DNA from: Gorsachius magnificus
Taxonomy: Eukaryota; Chordata; Aves; Pelecaniformes; Ardeidae
Direction of reading: 5' to 3'
DNA length: 64,000 bases
NCBI GenBank assembly: GCA_034008185.1
Contig: CM067084.1
Location: 45,211,099 to 45,275,098, forward strand
The first letter of the stretch is position 1. Every line of letters starts with the position of its first letter. A program made the translations under genes and the position numbers. The notes under the pieces were generated by a model. The model made no database searches. It saw only the letters and a list, made by a program, of their open reading frames with translations, and was not told the DNA's origin. Of this stretch, positions 1 through 12,500 are shown in pieces.

Positions 1-925
1 GGTTGCTTATTTTGGGTAAAATAGAAAAACAAAAAAGTTAATTATGCATGAAAAGTATTTTTTTAAAAAACAAATAGCCCTGAAACCCCAGAGAACAGTT
101 TGAAGATATCCTTTTGAAGATACAGATTTTGTATTTCTGAAGAAGGAAATATCAGAAAAGGGAAGGGAACTTGACCCAGTTAAATATGGAAATGCATTGA
201 TTTATTTAGAGGTGGAAAATAATTGAAAGTATTGTTTAAACAACAATACTGTTTGGAATACAAAAAAACCCACAGCTTGGAAAAAGTACATGTGACTGGC
301 CTCAGTAATTTTATTGTTCTTAGTTGGAATTCTGAAAGGCTTATCTGTTTGGTTATCTTCTTTTTTTTTAAAGGTAGAAATTAGAAAAAGTGTGATGGTC
401 ATTTTGCAGGTGGTTGTCGCTGTTTTTGTTTTTTATTTTTAAGCAACGGGAGAAATTCCATAAATACACCAGGAGCCAGCTAGACTGGCAGGCAGATCTG
501 AAGGGCTACTTAAAAGTTGATTGAAACACTACATTCTCTGAGGAGTAAGAGTTATCTGTCTATAACATCTGAGGGCTTGAAATGAAAAACTAGTGACACT
601 TTTGCATATTTCTGTATTTAAATATAAGGAAGTTATTTATATAACCTCTTTTAAAAAAAAGGTTTGCCCTAGTACTGAGGAGAATACTCAATAAATCAGT
701 GAATATAATGATTCTAATTGCTAACTTGATCTTTCCAGGTAACTGTGTCTGGAATTACTGCTTAGTGAGTTAACCCCATAGAACTCTAGTTAGGACTTCG
801 CTCCTGTAGTTTGTCCCACTGTATGTAGTGGTGGCTTCTAGCATCATAGATAAAAGTAGAACATGAATAATTATAAAATAATCAGACACTTGTACAAAAG
901 CTGTTTAATTATTAGCTTACTCTTA
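1..925. other. AT-rich unique DNA, no gene seen
   Basis: No open frame here resembles a known protein and the longest are under 70 codons. The sequence is AT-rich with short homopolymer runs, including an A7 run followed by CCC at 262-271. No repeat family is recognised. It ends where the 3' octamers of the first CR1 begin. Confidence 0.7.
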
Positions 926-2862
926 CATAGAATCATAGAATTGTTTAGGTTGGAAAAGACCTTTAAGATCATCAAGTGCAACCGCTAACCTAACCCTGCC
1001 ATCCCACCACTAGACCATGTCCCTAAGCACCTCGTCTGCCCATCTTTTAAATACGTCCAGGGACAGGGACTTGACCACCTCCCTGGGCAGCCCATTCCAG
1101 TGTCTGACAACCCTTTCTGTGAAGAAATTTTTCCTAATGTCTAACCTAAACCTGCCCTGGTGAAACTTCAGACCATTTCCCCTCATCCTATTGTCCGTTA
1201 CCAGGGAGAAGAGGCCAACCCCCACCTCACTACAGCCTCCTTTCAGGTAGTTGTAGAGGGCAATAAGGTCTCCCCTCAGCCTCCTCTTCTCCAGACTAAA
1301 TAACCCCAGTTCCCTCAGCCACTCCTCATAAGACTTGTGTTCCAGACCCCTCACCAGCTTGGTTGGCCTTCTCTGGATATGTTTCAGCGATGCAACATCT
1401 TTCTTGTAGTGAGTGGCCCAAAACTGAACACAGTATTTGAGGTGCTGCCTCACCAGTGCCAAGTACAGGGGGACGATCACTTCCCTACTCCTGCTGGCTA
1501 CACTATTCCTGATACAAGCCAGGATGCCATTGGCCTTCTTGGCCACCTGGGCACACTGCTGGCTCGTATTCAGCTGGCTGTCAGCCGGTACCCCCAGGTC
1601 ATTTTTCGCCATGCAGCTTTCCAGCCACTCTTCCCCAAGCCTGTAGCGTTGCATGGGGTTGTTATGACCCATGTGCAGGATCCAGCACTTGGCCTTGTTG
1701 AACTTCATAGAACTGGCCTTGACCCATCGATCCAGCCTGTCCAGGTCCCCCTGCAGAGCCCTCCTCCCCTCCAGCAGATAAACGCTCCTGCCCGATTTGG
1801 TGTCATCTGCAAACTTACTGAGGGCACACTCAAGCCCCTTGTCCAGGTCGTTGATAAAGATATTAAACAAAACCGGCCCTAGAACTGAGCCCTGGGGGAT
1901 ACCACTTGTGCCTGGCCACCAGCTGGATTTAACTCTGTTGACCACAACTCTCTGGGCTCGGCCATCCAGCCAGTTTTTTACCTAGCAAACAGTACATCCA
2001 TCTAGGCCATGAACTGCCAGCTTCTCCAGGAGAATGCTATGGGAGACTGTGTCAAAGGCTTTGCTGAAGTCCAGGTAGACAACATCCACAGCCTTTCCCT
2101 CATCTACCAGGCGGGTCACCTGGTCATAGGAGGAAATCAGGTTGGTTAGGCAAGACCTGCCTTTCATGAACCCATGCTGGCTGGGCCTGATCCCCTGATT
2201 GTCCTCCATGTGCCTGGTGAGCACACTCAAGATGAACCTCTCCATAATCTTCCCCGGTACTGAGGTCAAGCTGACAGGGTCTGTAGTTCCCCGGATCCTC
2301 CTTCCGGCCCTTCTTGAAGATAGGCGTCACATTTGCCAACCTCCAGTCATCTGGGACCTCCCCTGTTCTCCAGGACTGCTGATAAATGATGGAGAGTGGC
2401 TTGGCAAGCTTGTATGCCAGCTCCTTCAGCACTCTTGGGTGGATCCCATTCGGCCCCATAGACTTGTGGATGTCCAGGTGGCATAGCAGGTCAAAGACTG
2501 CTTCCTCCTGGATTATGTGGGGTTTATTCCACTCGCCATCCCCATCTTCCAGCTCGGGGGGCTGAGTACCCTGGGGATAACTCGTCGGGCCATTAAAGAC
2601 TGAGGCAAAGAAGGTGTTAAGTATCTAAGCCTTTTCCTCATTCTTGGTGGCTACATTCCCCCTTGCATCCACTAGTGGATGGAGGTTCTCCCTGGCTCTC
2701 TCTTTGCTGTTAACATATTTATAAAGACTTTTCTTATTATCTCTTACAACAGTGGCCAGGTTGAGTTCTAGTTGGGCTTTTGCCTTTCTAATTTCCTCTC
2801 TGCATGACCTGACAAGATCCCTGTACTCTTCTTGGATTGCCTGCAATGAGGAAGTTCCCTGA
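926..2862 (-). mobile_element. CR1 non-LTR retrotransposon, 5'-truncated copy 1
   Basis: The 3' end lies at the low-coordinate side, where CATAGAATCATAGAATT is the reverse complement of the ATTCTATG octamers that end CR1 elements. Reading leftward from about 2862, the minus strand covers the second half of ORF2 (reverse transcriptase) and a short 3' UTR. A full CR1 is about 4.5 kb, so this 1.9-kb copy lacks ORF1, the endonuclease and the 5' UTR, as is usual for 5' truncation during target-primed reverse transcription. No target-site duplication was found, which is normal for CR1. The 5' boundary is approximate. Homology is recognisable to about 2846. Confidence 0.95.
1010..2846 (-). pseudogene. 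CR1 ORF2 reverse transcriptase remnant (copy 1)
   Basis: On the minus strand this reads as the reverse transcriptase part of CR1 ORF2 through to its natural C-terminus. Landmarks in protein order are VTPIFKKG and YLDFSKAFDTVSH (palm motif A), [20 protein letters not shown] (motif B) and FADDT (motif C, the YADD-type catalytic box, with both Asp codons present at 1802-1807), then the thumb and C-terminal region ending in LRDMV. I see three lesions. A TAG lies at 2625-2627. A frameshift falls at about 2265-2290, where the frame with NYRP gives way to the frame with VPGKIM. A second TAG at 1982-1984 sits just before VKNWLDG and lies in the same frame as both neighbouring segments. The frame is otherwise open, including 2460-2624. 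The copy cannot make an active enzyme, but it is only lightly damaged and so fairly young. The N-terminal endonuclease is absent. Confidence 0.93.
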
Positions 2863-5800
2863 GAACTCTAAAACTTGTATTCCAGTTAAACTGCTCAGAT
2901 GTCTGGTAGCCTGCGCTGGAAAAAACAGTTTAAACTTCAGCATATGCTAACAGTACTTATGCTTCACTAACTCAGAAATTGCCAAGGGTATGACTGTACT
3001 GACCTGGTGTATCAGTTTAGTCATTAGTAGCAGCTAATACCTTTTTTGTTATTCCTGCTCCTAATGTCATCTGCCAGGACTTCAGGAAAAAAAAGAGTAA
3101 GTGTATGGGCATAATTCTAGCCGCACTGAAGTCTACAGGAAAATTCATAATAACTTCTTTGAAGTTGGACTCATGTGCTAACTGTTTTTATTGTACCTAT
3201 TGTGCTCTTGCAAAGAATTACCAAAATACGAAGATAGAAAGTGCTGTACAGTTGCATAATGGACTTAATATGGAGCACAGCTGGACTATTTTGATCTATT
3301 CATGTTAAAGTTACAGCAGACTGCTAAATTGTAGGATGTTTGATTGTGGTAAGCTAAGTGGCAGTTACAGTGAATAATACGCCTCTATCCACAACTTATA
3401 TATTCTCCTTCATCCTCTCCAGTTCCTCCTTTCCTTCCTTCCTCTTTCTTTAACAGAGGGTTGGCTTGCTCGAACAAATGACAATAAAGTTAGGACAAAT
3501 CAAAGGAAATAATATTGTCTGTTCATTAGATAATGTCAATCCAGACATCTGGGATTATTTTTCATGCATTCAGGCAGAAAGATCAATCGGCAGTTGCCAT
3601 AGTGTTTCATTTCCCCTCCAGATTCTGTTCAGCTAATAACACAAATGCATATTGTTGATTTTTCTTCTTTTGTTTATAGGAAAAAATAGTGTCTGGAATG
3701 CCATTATAAGTTTCCTGGGAAGTTGGAATTTTTTTTTTTTACAGAAGAGTTCTTTTGCCTAATTTTTTTTTTAACAAGTTAACTGAGTAGGAAGAAGTCT
3801 TATCGGTTTATCCGTTAAAAGAGATGAGATGACACTTATGACAAATGATGGATATTTTTGTCTAATAAAAGTGTTTAGGAAGCATACTGAAGGGTTTTTT
3901 TTATATACCTTATAGGAGTAAAACTTTTCTCATTGAAGGAGAAAGACAGGTGACAAATTTGATCAGTCTTTTGTAGCTTTTTGTTCTGTAGAAAAGAATG
4001 GGAGATGCCTAATGTTTTCAGTTTTTGATCCAAAGAGAGATGTTTGAGTTGTGAATTGACATCACTCTTGCAAGTATTCATCCTAGAACTGTCTGATACA
4101 AAATCAAGATTCAAATCCTATGAAAGGCCAGCGCTACCCAAAGATAAAGACTGAAGAATGCAAAAATGTATAGTAGAAGAAACAACTAAAAAACCTAAAT
4201 GTTTTGCAAAAAGCTACTCTAGAAAGCAAAATACTTAAGCCTCAGTTGACTGTAAGGTCTGTCTCAATGTCTGTATCATTGCTTGTAGGCAAAGCCAGAC
4301 TTGTTGAACGAATGGAATCCTATTCATCATGTACCAGTAGCACTCCCACTTTTTTCTTATGTTCTCCTGATTTTTTTTCACCTTTCCTACACCTCTCCAA
4401 ACTGCCCACATCCATTCTGTTATTAAATATGGGTAATAGGAAGGAAAGGTAGAACTTAATTATGAATATATTTATAGATTCTGATCACAACAGTCAGTCA
4501 TCCCAAAAGACTTATAAAATACCCTTTTTTCCCCACACTCAAAAAGCCAGCAAGTGATGCACAAATACATTCTTTATTTTTTCTGGTTTACTCTTGTGCA
4601 AATCTTTCTATGATGAAGGCTTTAAAAAAACCAAAAAGGCAGGGAAGAAAAGTTCCTCATATTCATCTTTATAACAACAAAGATGGTATTCTTTTAAGGC
4701 TCTAACAAGGAGCTTTAAATTCATAAATACAGATATATCTAATTTGTTCATGTTTACAGGATTAGAGATGGGTAAAGTGGGAGGTTTGGGGTTTTTTTTT
4801 TGGGGGGGGATGCAGGAGATTTAGTGGTAAATGAAAGTTTGGCAATAATCAAACCCTTTCAAACTGTCCAGATGAAGCGTGGTTGATATCATGTTTAGCC
4901 CTGCTAGGAGGATTTTTCTTTAAGTCCGAAGTCTGAATTACTTTTGGGCAGCTTTGTTTTTATACCTGTTTTATCCTGAATGTATTGCCCATAATTTTGA
5001 TATATATCTTCGTGGATTGGGTTTTTTGCCTATTAATTGTACACAAAGGAGCTTTGCTTAGTATTCACTCTAATCTATAATACAAGATAACATTGCTATG
5101 AAATGCAGTTTTTTCTCTATAGAATTCTTAAAAATATGTGCTGTGTAGTTTTGGAAGCTTTGTTCTTCTGCCTTTGGGAGTGAATTGGAAAGTTCAGCCA
5201 GCAGAGCTTACTTTCTCAAAGGACATAACAAGCATTGATAACATACTATAAACTGGAATTCTGTAGTGACATCAGACTGCAGACTGACAGCAATCTCTTG
5301 GGTGCAAGCGCCAAGGCTGTAATGCTTTCTCAGTGAAGCGACTGATGTCTTTAGAAGGTGTGTTTGATTTCAAAGGACATTTTATTTTTCTTTAAAGATG
5401 AAAACATTTTTGACTTTTCCAATGCAAAGTTATGACTGTATAATAACAGTAAATAAAATTACTACTCTTTTGTGAGAGACTTATTGTTTGAATGTAGTTA
5501 AGTCCATCTTGATGTCAAGCTAATAACTATATAATTAAATTGGGTTTTTGTAAATAGAATAGGCTGCCTGTTTTCTATTAATATGAAGTGAGTGTAAAAT
5601 TATAAAATTGAGTTAAAATATTCTTCTATTATTGGGATTTTTTTATGCCAAACTACCCTGTAGGCTTTGAAAGACAAGTGAAAATTTCAGCTAATGTTTT
5701 GTTATTATCTTTATTATTCTCTAAATGTAAGGGTATATGGTAAACAGACAATATTTTAGTTGCAAATACTGTTCTGTTTTTTATAATACACATCTGTTAA

Positions 5801-8496
5801 TAACTGTGTAATCTATTTTATAAATAATTCCATAAATATTCTTATTTGCAACTTAAAAAAACCGCTGTGACTGACATATGATTGGACCCATAGAACCTAC
5901 GTTATCAAATCCTAGTATTTAAGAAAACAAAGGACGTTTGCCTTTTTCTTTTTTTTTTTTTCCTGTAGCTGAGATTAAGCAAAAGATAAATCACTTTATG
6001 TAAAACTTTCCAAGCATTTCTTTGACCTTCAGTGCCATAGTTCATGTTAGCTCATTACAATATCATTCCTGCTTACAGAATGTTTGTTTTCGGGGGGAGG
6101 AAAGAACTCCGACACCTAGATTTCATTACCTTTTCTTAAATTATATTCTTCTTTATTTGGCACTTGATTTTTCATCATCCTTCTTGAGTAATGTGATGGC
6201 ATTGCTAGTGGTTTTGTCTCAGCAGTATCAAGCTATATACCAGGTCTTGGACAACTTCAATTAAGCTTTGCTTGAATTTTAAGTAACTGTTTACTAAGAT
6301 ATTTTAGAAAGCTATTTTTCTTCCATAAGAAAATATCTGCATGTTCTTTTTGCTTCAAGATCTTTCTTTTCCTTGCCATATCTATTCCTCTCTCTGAAGC
6401 CTAATCACTTTACAATGGAGATCTGCTGCAATACATTAATCTCAATTCTCTATAACCATTCTCAACTATTTTTTGACATTCAGCATCAACCTGAAGACAA
6501 AGCTTCTATGTATCCTGGTGACATTCTCACTTCCACAGAGAAGAATAACCTATATCAGACCTATGTATTCTCCTGGCTTTCTGCTTTTTTTTTTTTTAAT
6601 TTTTAACTAAAATTAAGAGAAACTGTGTGTTCTAGCTTGATTTGTTGAAAGCTTGATCATAAACTAATATTTGTAATATTTCCTGTTAATTTCTGCATGG
6701 CAACTGCTCAAAAAATGAACAGCAAAGCATAAGAGGAAAGCAGATGAAGGGAATAAATGAAACATTATTGAATAAGCATGCATTAAAAGAAATCAATGAA
6801 TGAAGACTAGTAAGTACTGGTTGCAGTGTAAACAGGTAGAATTTAATGAATTCAAATCTCAGGGTGAAAAAAATCTATTTTCTTATATTTAGAACACTTG
6901 TTCTAATCTTCCAGAACCAACCAGTCAATTAGTGTTATTTTTCTTTTTGCTATCCTGGAAATGAAAAATTCCTTGTTACAATTATATTGAGCTGCTCTGT
7001 TGCTTTGTATGTGAAAATCCTAAATGGAGCTTATGGGGGCACCAGTGCTCGCTCTATGTAAAATGTTTAATCTCACTTTAAGCTAGAGTTATTTCCAGAA
7101 CCAGAGAAGAAATCACTCTCTAGGTTTAATGTGTTGTCCCTTTCTATCTTAAAAGATTATTTTTATTGACGCTCAGCCAAACAGGAATGTAAACCATCTC
7201 CTCAGCAAGAACAAAGCGGTAGACTCTTAATTTAAATATGAAAACATGGGGGAAAACAGTATGTTTAAGAATTTAAGTTGGCTGGTTTTCATGGTACAGA
7301 TTGCTTTGATATGCTAGGAAAAGTCTGAAGCTTACCAGTCACCAGCATAACTGTTAATTACTTATTCTTAAATTAAGGTGGATTTTTTTTTTTTTGTTCC
7401 TGTCACTTCCCGCTAAATTTACTACTCTGTTATAAGAAGAGAAGATCCTACTTAGGGCTCTAGTCTTCAAGTTGATTGATTGTAGCTTCTTCAACTGATT
7501 TACTGTCTATCCCTTAAAACTGTCTGTTTTCAATTAAAATGCCACTCTTCCTCCAGAAATTACGGAGAAAGCATTAAAAACACTCTGGAGTTCTGACTGG
7601 GTTCAGAGTTAACTACTGGAGTTTACTAGCACTTCTGTAGAGGGTAAGAGCCACTCAAACAGTCCTGGAAGCTGTAACAGCATGTATATCTGCACTGGGA
7701 GATAATACTATACTCTGGCAAGATTATCTGTCTTCTGTCCCAATCAAGTGTCCTTTTGTTTTGCTTTGTAACGCCAAGAAATGACTTAAAGGCAAAAGTT
7801 TCAGTAGTCTAGAAATCATGACAACTAAAAGGAAAGGCACTCACTGATATTTCTGTGGAACAGTATTTGTAGTAAATTATTTCTATAATCCATATCAGTG
7901 TACTAGCAAGCAACTTTCGTTTTACATTTTGTAATTCTTCATGCACTCTCCTGTTCTGCAGTTCTAAAGAAGTTGGAATAGTTTTTCTGCAGGTCGCAAA
8001 GATTTGTTTTCTGTAGGCATCCATGTTGATATATAGGCATCCTCTACTTATATAGAACCCCTGAACAATATTACATATGCTTAGATTTTCAGAGATGCAC
8101 AGGTCCTTCTGCTTCGGTTTTCATTTATTTCTCTGACCTGCAATCATTTATCTTTCAAAGTTTATATAGAACATGTCACCAGGAGATTTGCACTGGAGCA
8201 TAGTAAGTATCTGAAAGTGCAATCATCTTCATTTAATTTGTTGAATATGGTGTGTTTTTTTTCCTTTGGTTACTATGTTCAGAACTGTATTTTCACTCTG
8301 AGTATATCTAACATGTCTCAGAGGGAGGGCAAGAGCTGAAACAGTGCCTATTTGAAACTAAAGAAATATCATTGCTAAATTGCAATCATGCACTTCAGAA
8401 TTCTTTGAAGGAAAACAGTATCAATCCAAAACAGTATCAAAAGCTTAACAATTTTAATGGTAGAAAGCTATGAAACAGAAACCTGTATTGGAAAGG
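2863..8496. other. AT-rich unique DNA, no gene seen
   Basis: All open frames are short (about 80 codons or fewer) and none resembles a known protein. Low-complexity features include a pyrimidine-rich stretch at about 3405-3451 and a T10 run followed by G8 at 4792-4809. No dispersed repeat, RNA gene or convincing splice-flanked exon was recognised. Confidence 0.65.
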
Positions 8497-8594
8497 ATAG
8501 AATCATTTATGTTGGAAAAGACCTTTAAGATCAAGTCCAACCATTAAACTTAGCACTGCCAAGTCCACCACTAAACCATGCCTCTAAGCACCTT

Positions 8595-8614
8595 GTCTGT
8601 CTGTCTGTCTGTCT
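8595..8614. repeat. (GTCT)5 microsatellite inside CR1 copy 2
   Basis: Five perfect GTCT units lie in the CR1 3' region. The matching place in copy 1 (about 1033-1047) reads CGTCTGCCCATCTTTT and has no array, so the repeat probably expanded after insertion from a single GTCTG seed. Confidence 0.9.
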
Positions 8615-8869
8615 TTTAAATACCTCGAGGGATGGGGAGTCAACCATTTCCCTGGGCAGCCTGTTTGAATGCTTGACAGACCTTTCAGTGAAGATTTTTC
8701 TTAATATCCAATCTAAACCTCTCCTGGTGCAACTGAAGGCCATTTCCTCTCATCCTGTCACTTGTAACTTGGGAGAAGAGACTGATACCCACCTTGCTAC
8801 AACTTCCTTTCAGGTAGTTGTAGTGGGTGATAGGGTCTCCTGTCACCTATCCTTTTCTCCAGGCTAAAC

Positions 8870-9456
8870 AACCCCAGTTCCCTCAGCCACTCCTCATAAG
8901 ACTTGTGTTCCAGACCCCTCACCAGCTTGGTTGGCCTTCTCTGGATATGTTTCAGCGATGCAACATCTTTCTTGTAGTGAGTGGCCCAAAACTGAACACA
9001 GTATTTGAGGTGCTGCCTCACCAGTGCCAAGTACAGGGGGACGATCACTTCCCTACTCCTGCTGGCTACACTATTCCTGATACAAGCCAGGATGCCATTG
9101 GCCTTCTTGGCCACCTGGGCACACTGCTGGCTTGTATTCAGCTGGCTGTCAGCCGGTACCCCCAGGTCATTTTTCGCCATGCAGCTTTCCAGCCACTCTT
9201 CCCCAAGCCTGTAGCGTTGCATGGGGTTGTTATGACCCATGTGCAGGATCCAGCACTTGGCCTTGTTGAACTTCATAGAATTGGCCTTGACCCATCGATC
9301 CAGCCTGTCCAGGTCCCTTTGCAGAGCCCTCCTCCCCTCCAGCAGATAAACACTCCTGCCTGATTTGGTGTCATCTGCAAACTTACTGAGGGCACACTCA
9401 AGCCCCTTGTCCAGGTCGTTGATAAAGATATTAAACAAAACCGGCCCTAGAACTGA
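8870..9456 (-). repeat. Near-identical block shared with 1302-1888
   Basis: With a constant offset of 7568 and no indel, I count about six mismatches in 587 bp: near 1565, 1713, 1750, 1751, 1784 and 1793 in copy 1 coordinates. The first roughly 410 bp contain only one. Directly outside the block, identity falls to about three quarters and indels appear. The boundaries do not coincide with any functional edge of the element. This is the expected shape of a gene-conversion tract or a template-switch segment. Confidence 0.85.
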
Positions 9457-9525
9457 GCTCTGGGGGACACCACTTGAGCCTGGCTGCCAACTGAAGTTAA
9501 CGCCGTTCACCACTACATTTTGGGC

Positions 9526-12500
9526 CTGGATATAGGAAATGCTTGCAAAAAGTAGGCAAGTTACCTGTAAAGTTTATGGGGATCATGTTTTCTTGGTTTA
9601 AGAACTTGTACGTTTGCTTAATCTCCATATGCTAAGGTATATGGAATGTAGAGGCAGCTTTCAGGATATTAACTACAGTCATAATATATTAATGGGCTGT
9701 CATATCTGCAAAAAAAATATAAATTTTTCTTCATACAGGTAAATGAGAGATCAGTTAAAATTTGTTTTATCGTTCCATGAAAGAGTAATTTATCAAGTCA
9801 ATATGCACTGCTTGTTGCATAACTTGACAGTAATTAGGATGATAAAGTAAAAATATCTTTGTGTTCTGCCAGTGATTAGTAAATCATCTTACATTTTTTT
9901 ACTTTAAATGATTTAGGTTTGTTTACAGATGTATAATAAACATAATATAAACCCCAAGCAATTGTGTATATATAGAGCAATTAGGCAACTTGAAAATGAC
10001 TGTAGTTTTTAATGAGAAGTATTCTTGAAACTTCAGTTGAAGAAAAAGAATTTGCAAAAATGTTTGAGAAACTGATGGAAAAGCCATGAGGATAGATTTC
10101 CTGATAGTATTTTAGTTGTTTCCTGACAACTGGCAGAATTACAATTTTTTTTTTTCCCTATTTGCAAGCTTTATGTGAGACTAGAAGTAAGATTTTGAAG
10201 GTGACCTGTAATATTTTCAAACTCATCTAAATAATTTATAATTTTCAAGCTGTAGTGACAAATCAGAAGTAGGTTAGGCAATCCTCTCTAGTAACTGTGA
10301 AATTTTAATAATTCGAGATATGAGAGGTAGATGGATTGATACGGTAGATAATTAGGATTAGGATTGCTTTTATTTTTTTAAAAAAGGGGATTTAAACTTT
10401 ACCTGAACGGTGGGAAGAACGAAAATGAGAGCTAATTAAGGACAACAAAGATAAGGTTTGTCCCACAAATGACTGGTACAGTGTGTTTCTAATTTTTACT
10501 GGGACCTTTGAAATGTGGTATGTCTTGATCAGAAAGCTCGTGATGATTAGTCATCATCTGCAGGGTATTAATGGGAGGAGTACTCTTCACAAGCATCCTC
10601 GTGGAGACTTTTTAAGCTGAGTCAAGTGATGTGATACAGAGGTAATTCTGAATAACAGAGCTTAGAGAAAATTCAAATAAATTATGTGATTATTGAATAT
10701 TTTCTAGCAGTTAGCATTAATGGAGAAAATCTGATGTCCACAAATTAATTTCACTGTCAAAAGTAAGTAACACTGTAGTGTTTCATGTTTAAAATGGACA
10801 ATGACTCTCTGCTAGTGTTGGTGTATGTGAACATTGTCTCTTTACACTTCTGGAAAATAAGCAAATAGGTGGAAGGGACTTTGAAGGCACTTAAACTATG
10901 TCTGAAGTTCAAGATACTGTTTTGTTCTCTAGAAAGTATGTGTTAGATCTTAATTTTTTTTCCTATTTTCGGATCCTGGACTTGAAAGGATGATGTAAAT
11001 TCCAGAAGCCTAGAATGGTAAATGTGAATATATTGCGAATTATCACGTCTGAAAGGCTGATTTTGCGTAGAAGATGGTTTCATGGGACTTGAAGTGAACC
11101 CTTCTCTGCTGAAGTCCAGAAACCAGTTTTATTGCTAGTTGCTTCTACTATGTGTTTAGAAATTTAAAATCTTTTCTTAAGGCTGTTGATGTACAGGAAG
11201 TGTAGGAATATAATTTGCATAGTATATTTGCATTACTAATTCTCCTCATATTTTAAGTAATATATGATATTACACAAACCAAGAGAAAAGGTGCACTATA
11301 AACAATATAAATGGCCTGAAATGCACAAATTGAGCTGAAGGATTCTTGATTAAATGCTTGAGGGAATATTCATTTTCTCTGCATGCTTCTGTAAAACTCC
11401 CATTTTTCACTGGCAGATACATATAAACAGAATGACACTTTTAGTCAGTAGCTGTACTTCCTTTCCCTGTCTCTTTTGGCTTTGGCAAGTAAAAAGATGC
11501 ATCTGAGCCAGGGAGTTTGTAATACTGGGGCAAATGGAACCTGAAGAATTGGAGATAATGGATCAATAAATATACCAAGTAACAAAGCTGTTGTCATGCC
11601 AATATTTTCATTGCTGTGTGCTTTCTCCCTGGCAAGCGGCCACTGTCATACTGGGTCCATTCCTGTTACATGATAGGGAATAATAAAAGTATCTCTAGAG
11701 GTATTAATGTGACAAATCCCAATACTGGATAAATAATGAGACCCCCATATTTATCTTTTATGACCTTTTGTAATAAAGCTTCATTGTATATCAATTTACA
11801 TTTTATGATCTTTTCTCAGAGGATAAAGGTCTTTTATCGGTGTGGCATTTTACAGAGATGGCAGAATCCAACCCATTCAGCACAGAAGTGAACATGTAAT
11901 AGTGTTTACACTATTAGAGCACTGTTAACAATTTTAGTAGTACATACTGGATTGAAACACATTCACATTAATTCCAGAAAAAAGAATAGGCATCTACTGG
12001 TTCAGTCTATGTAACATAGGGCTCATGAAAATCAAGGAATATCTAACATACCTGTTTTCAGGGAGCATCTAACAAAGCTGGTTTAGAAAGGCAATAGGAA
12101 TTAAAAGACGGGAACAACCACTCTTTGTTCATCTGCTGACTTTGTAAGTGAATAGCAGCCTTTTTACAAGTCTGGGGTGATAGTGGTCCTCTACAGTCCT
12201 TTTGGACAACTTAAGACTTTAAGTAAAGATTGTGACTGAGGAAAAGTGAGTATCGTTCTGTCCTGCCACGACTTCCCGTTCTGAAGTACAGAAAAGGAAG
12301 TCTGGCTGTGCTACGCTGCTGTCCAGCAGGTGAGTTGTTTGCTATTATATGGTGGTGGTATGTGGTGAGTCATATTTGGTCTGTATCTCTTCCTGCCTTC
12401 CTCTCCCACTATGCCTAAGAAGTGATTACAAGGGAAAGTGATCTTATTTTTAAACATATACATTAAAAAAAAAAAAGCAGAACCAATGAAATTCTGATAT

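Larger units (their letters stand above)
8531..9513 (-). pseudogene. CR1 ORF2 reverse transcriptase remnant (copy 2)
   Basis: The minus strand has a 238-codon open stretch (8797-9513) starting near motif B ([13 protein letters not shown]), passing FADDT, and running through the region with [18 protein letters not shown]. It then leaves the CR1 frame. The C-terminal part resumes in another frame at 8531-8743, recognisable as a diverged [20 protein letters not shown] segment. The frame change falls at about 8840-8865, where a small indel against copy 1 lies at the edge of the near-identical block. The N-terminal half of the reverse transcriptase and the endonuclease are missing, so it is non-functional. 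Confidence 0.9.
8497..9525 (-). mobile_element. CR1 non-LTR retrotransposon, truncated copy 2
   Basis: This is a minus-strand CR1 of about 1.03 kb. Its 3' end at about 8497 carries one clear ATAGAATC unit followed by the usual TTGGAAAAGACC block. It stops abruptly at about 9525 inside the ORF2 region that precedes motif B, which gives a shorter copy than the one at 926-2862. Its middle, 8870-9456, is about 99% identical to 1302-1888. Its ends (8497-8868 and 9457-9525) are much more diverged from copy 1, at about 75-78% by eye, so the element is a mosaic. A (GTCT)5 microsatellite has grown inside its 3' part. Confidence 0.95.

Noticed and set aside
1337..1882. 181-codon plus-strand frame, and a similar 178-codon frame at 8827-9363
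   Set aside because: Both are antisense shadows of the CR1 reverse transcriptase on the minus strand. They look alike only because the two elements share the near-identical block.
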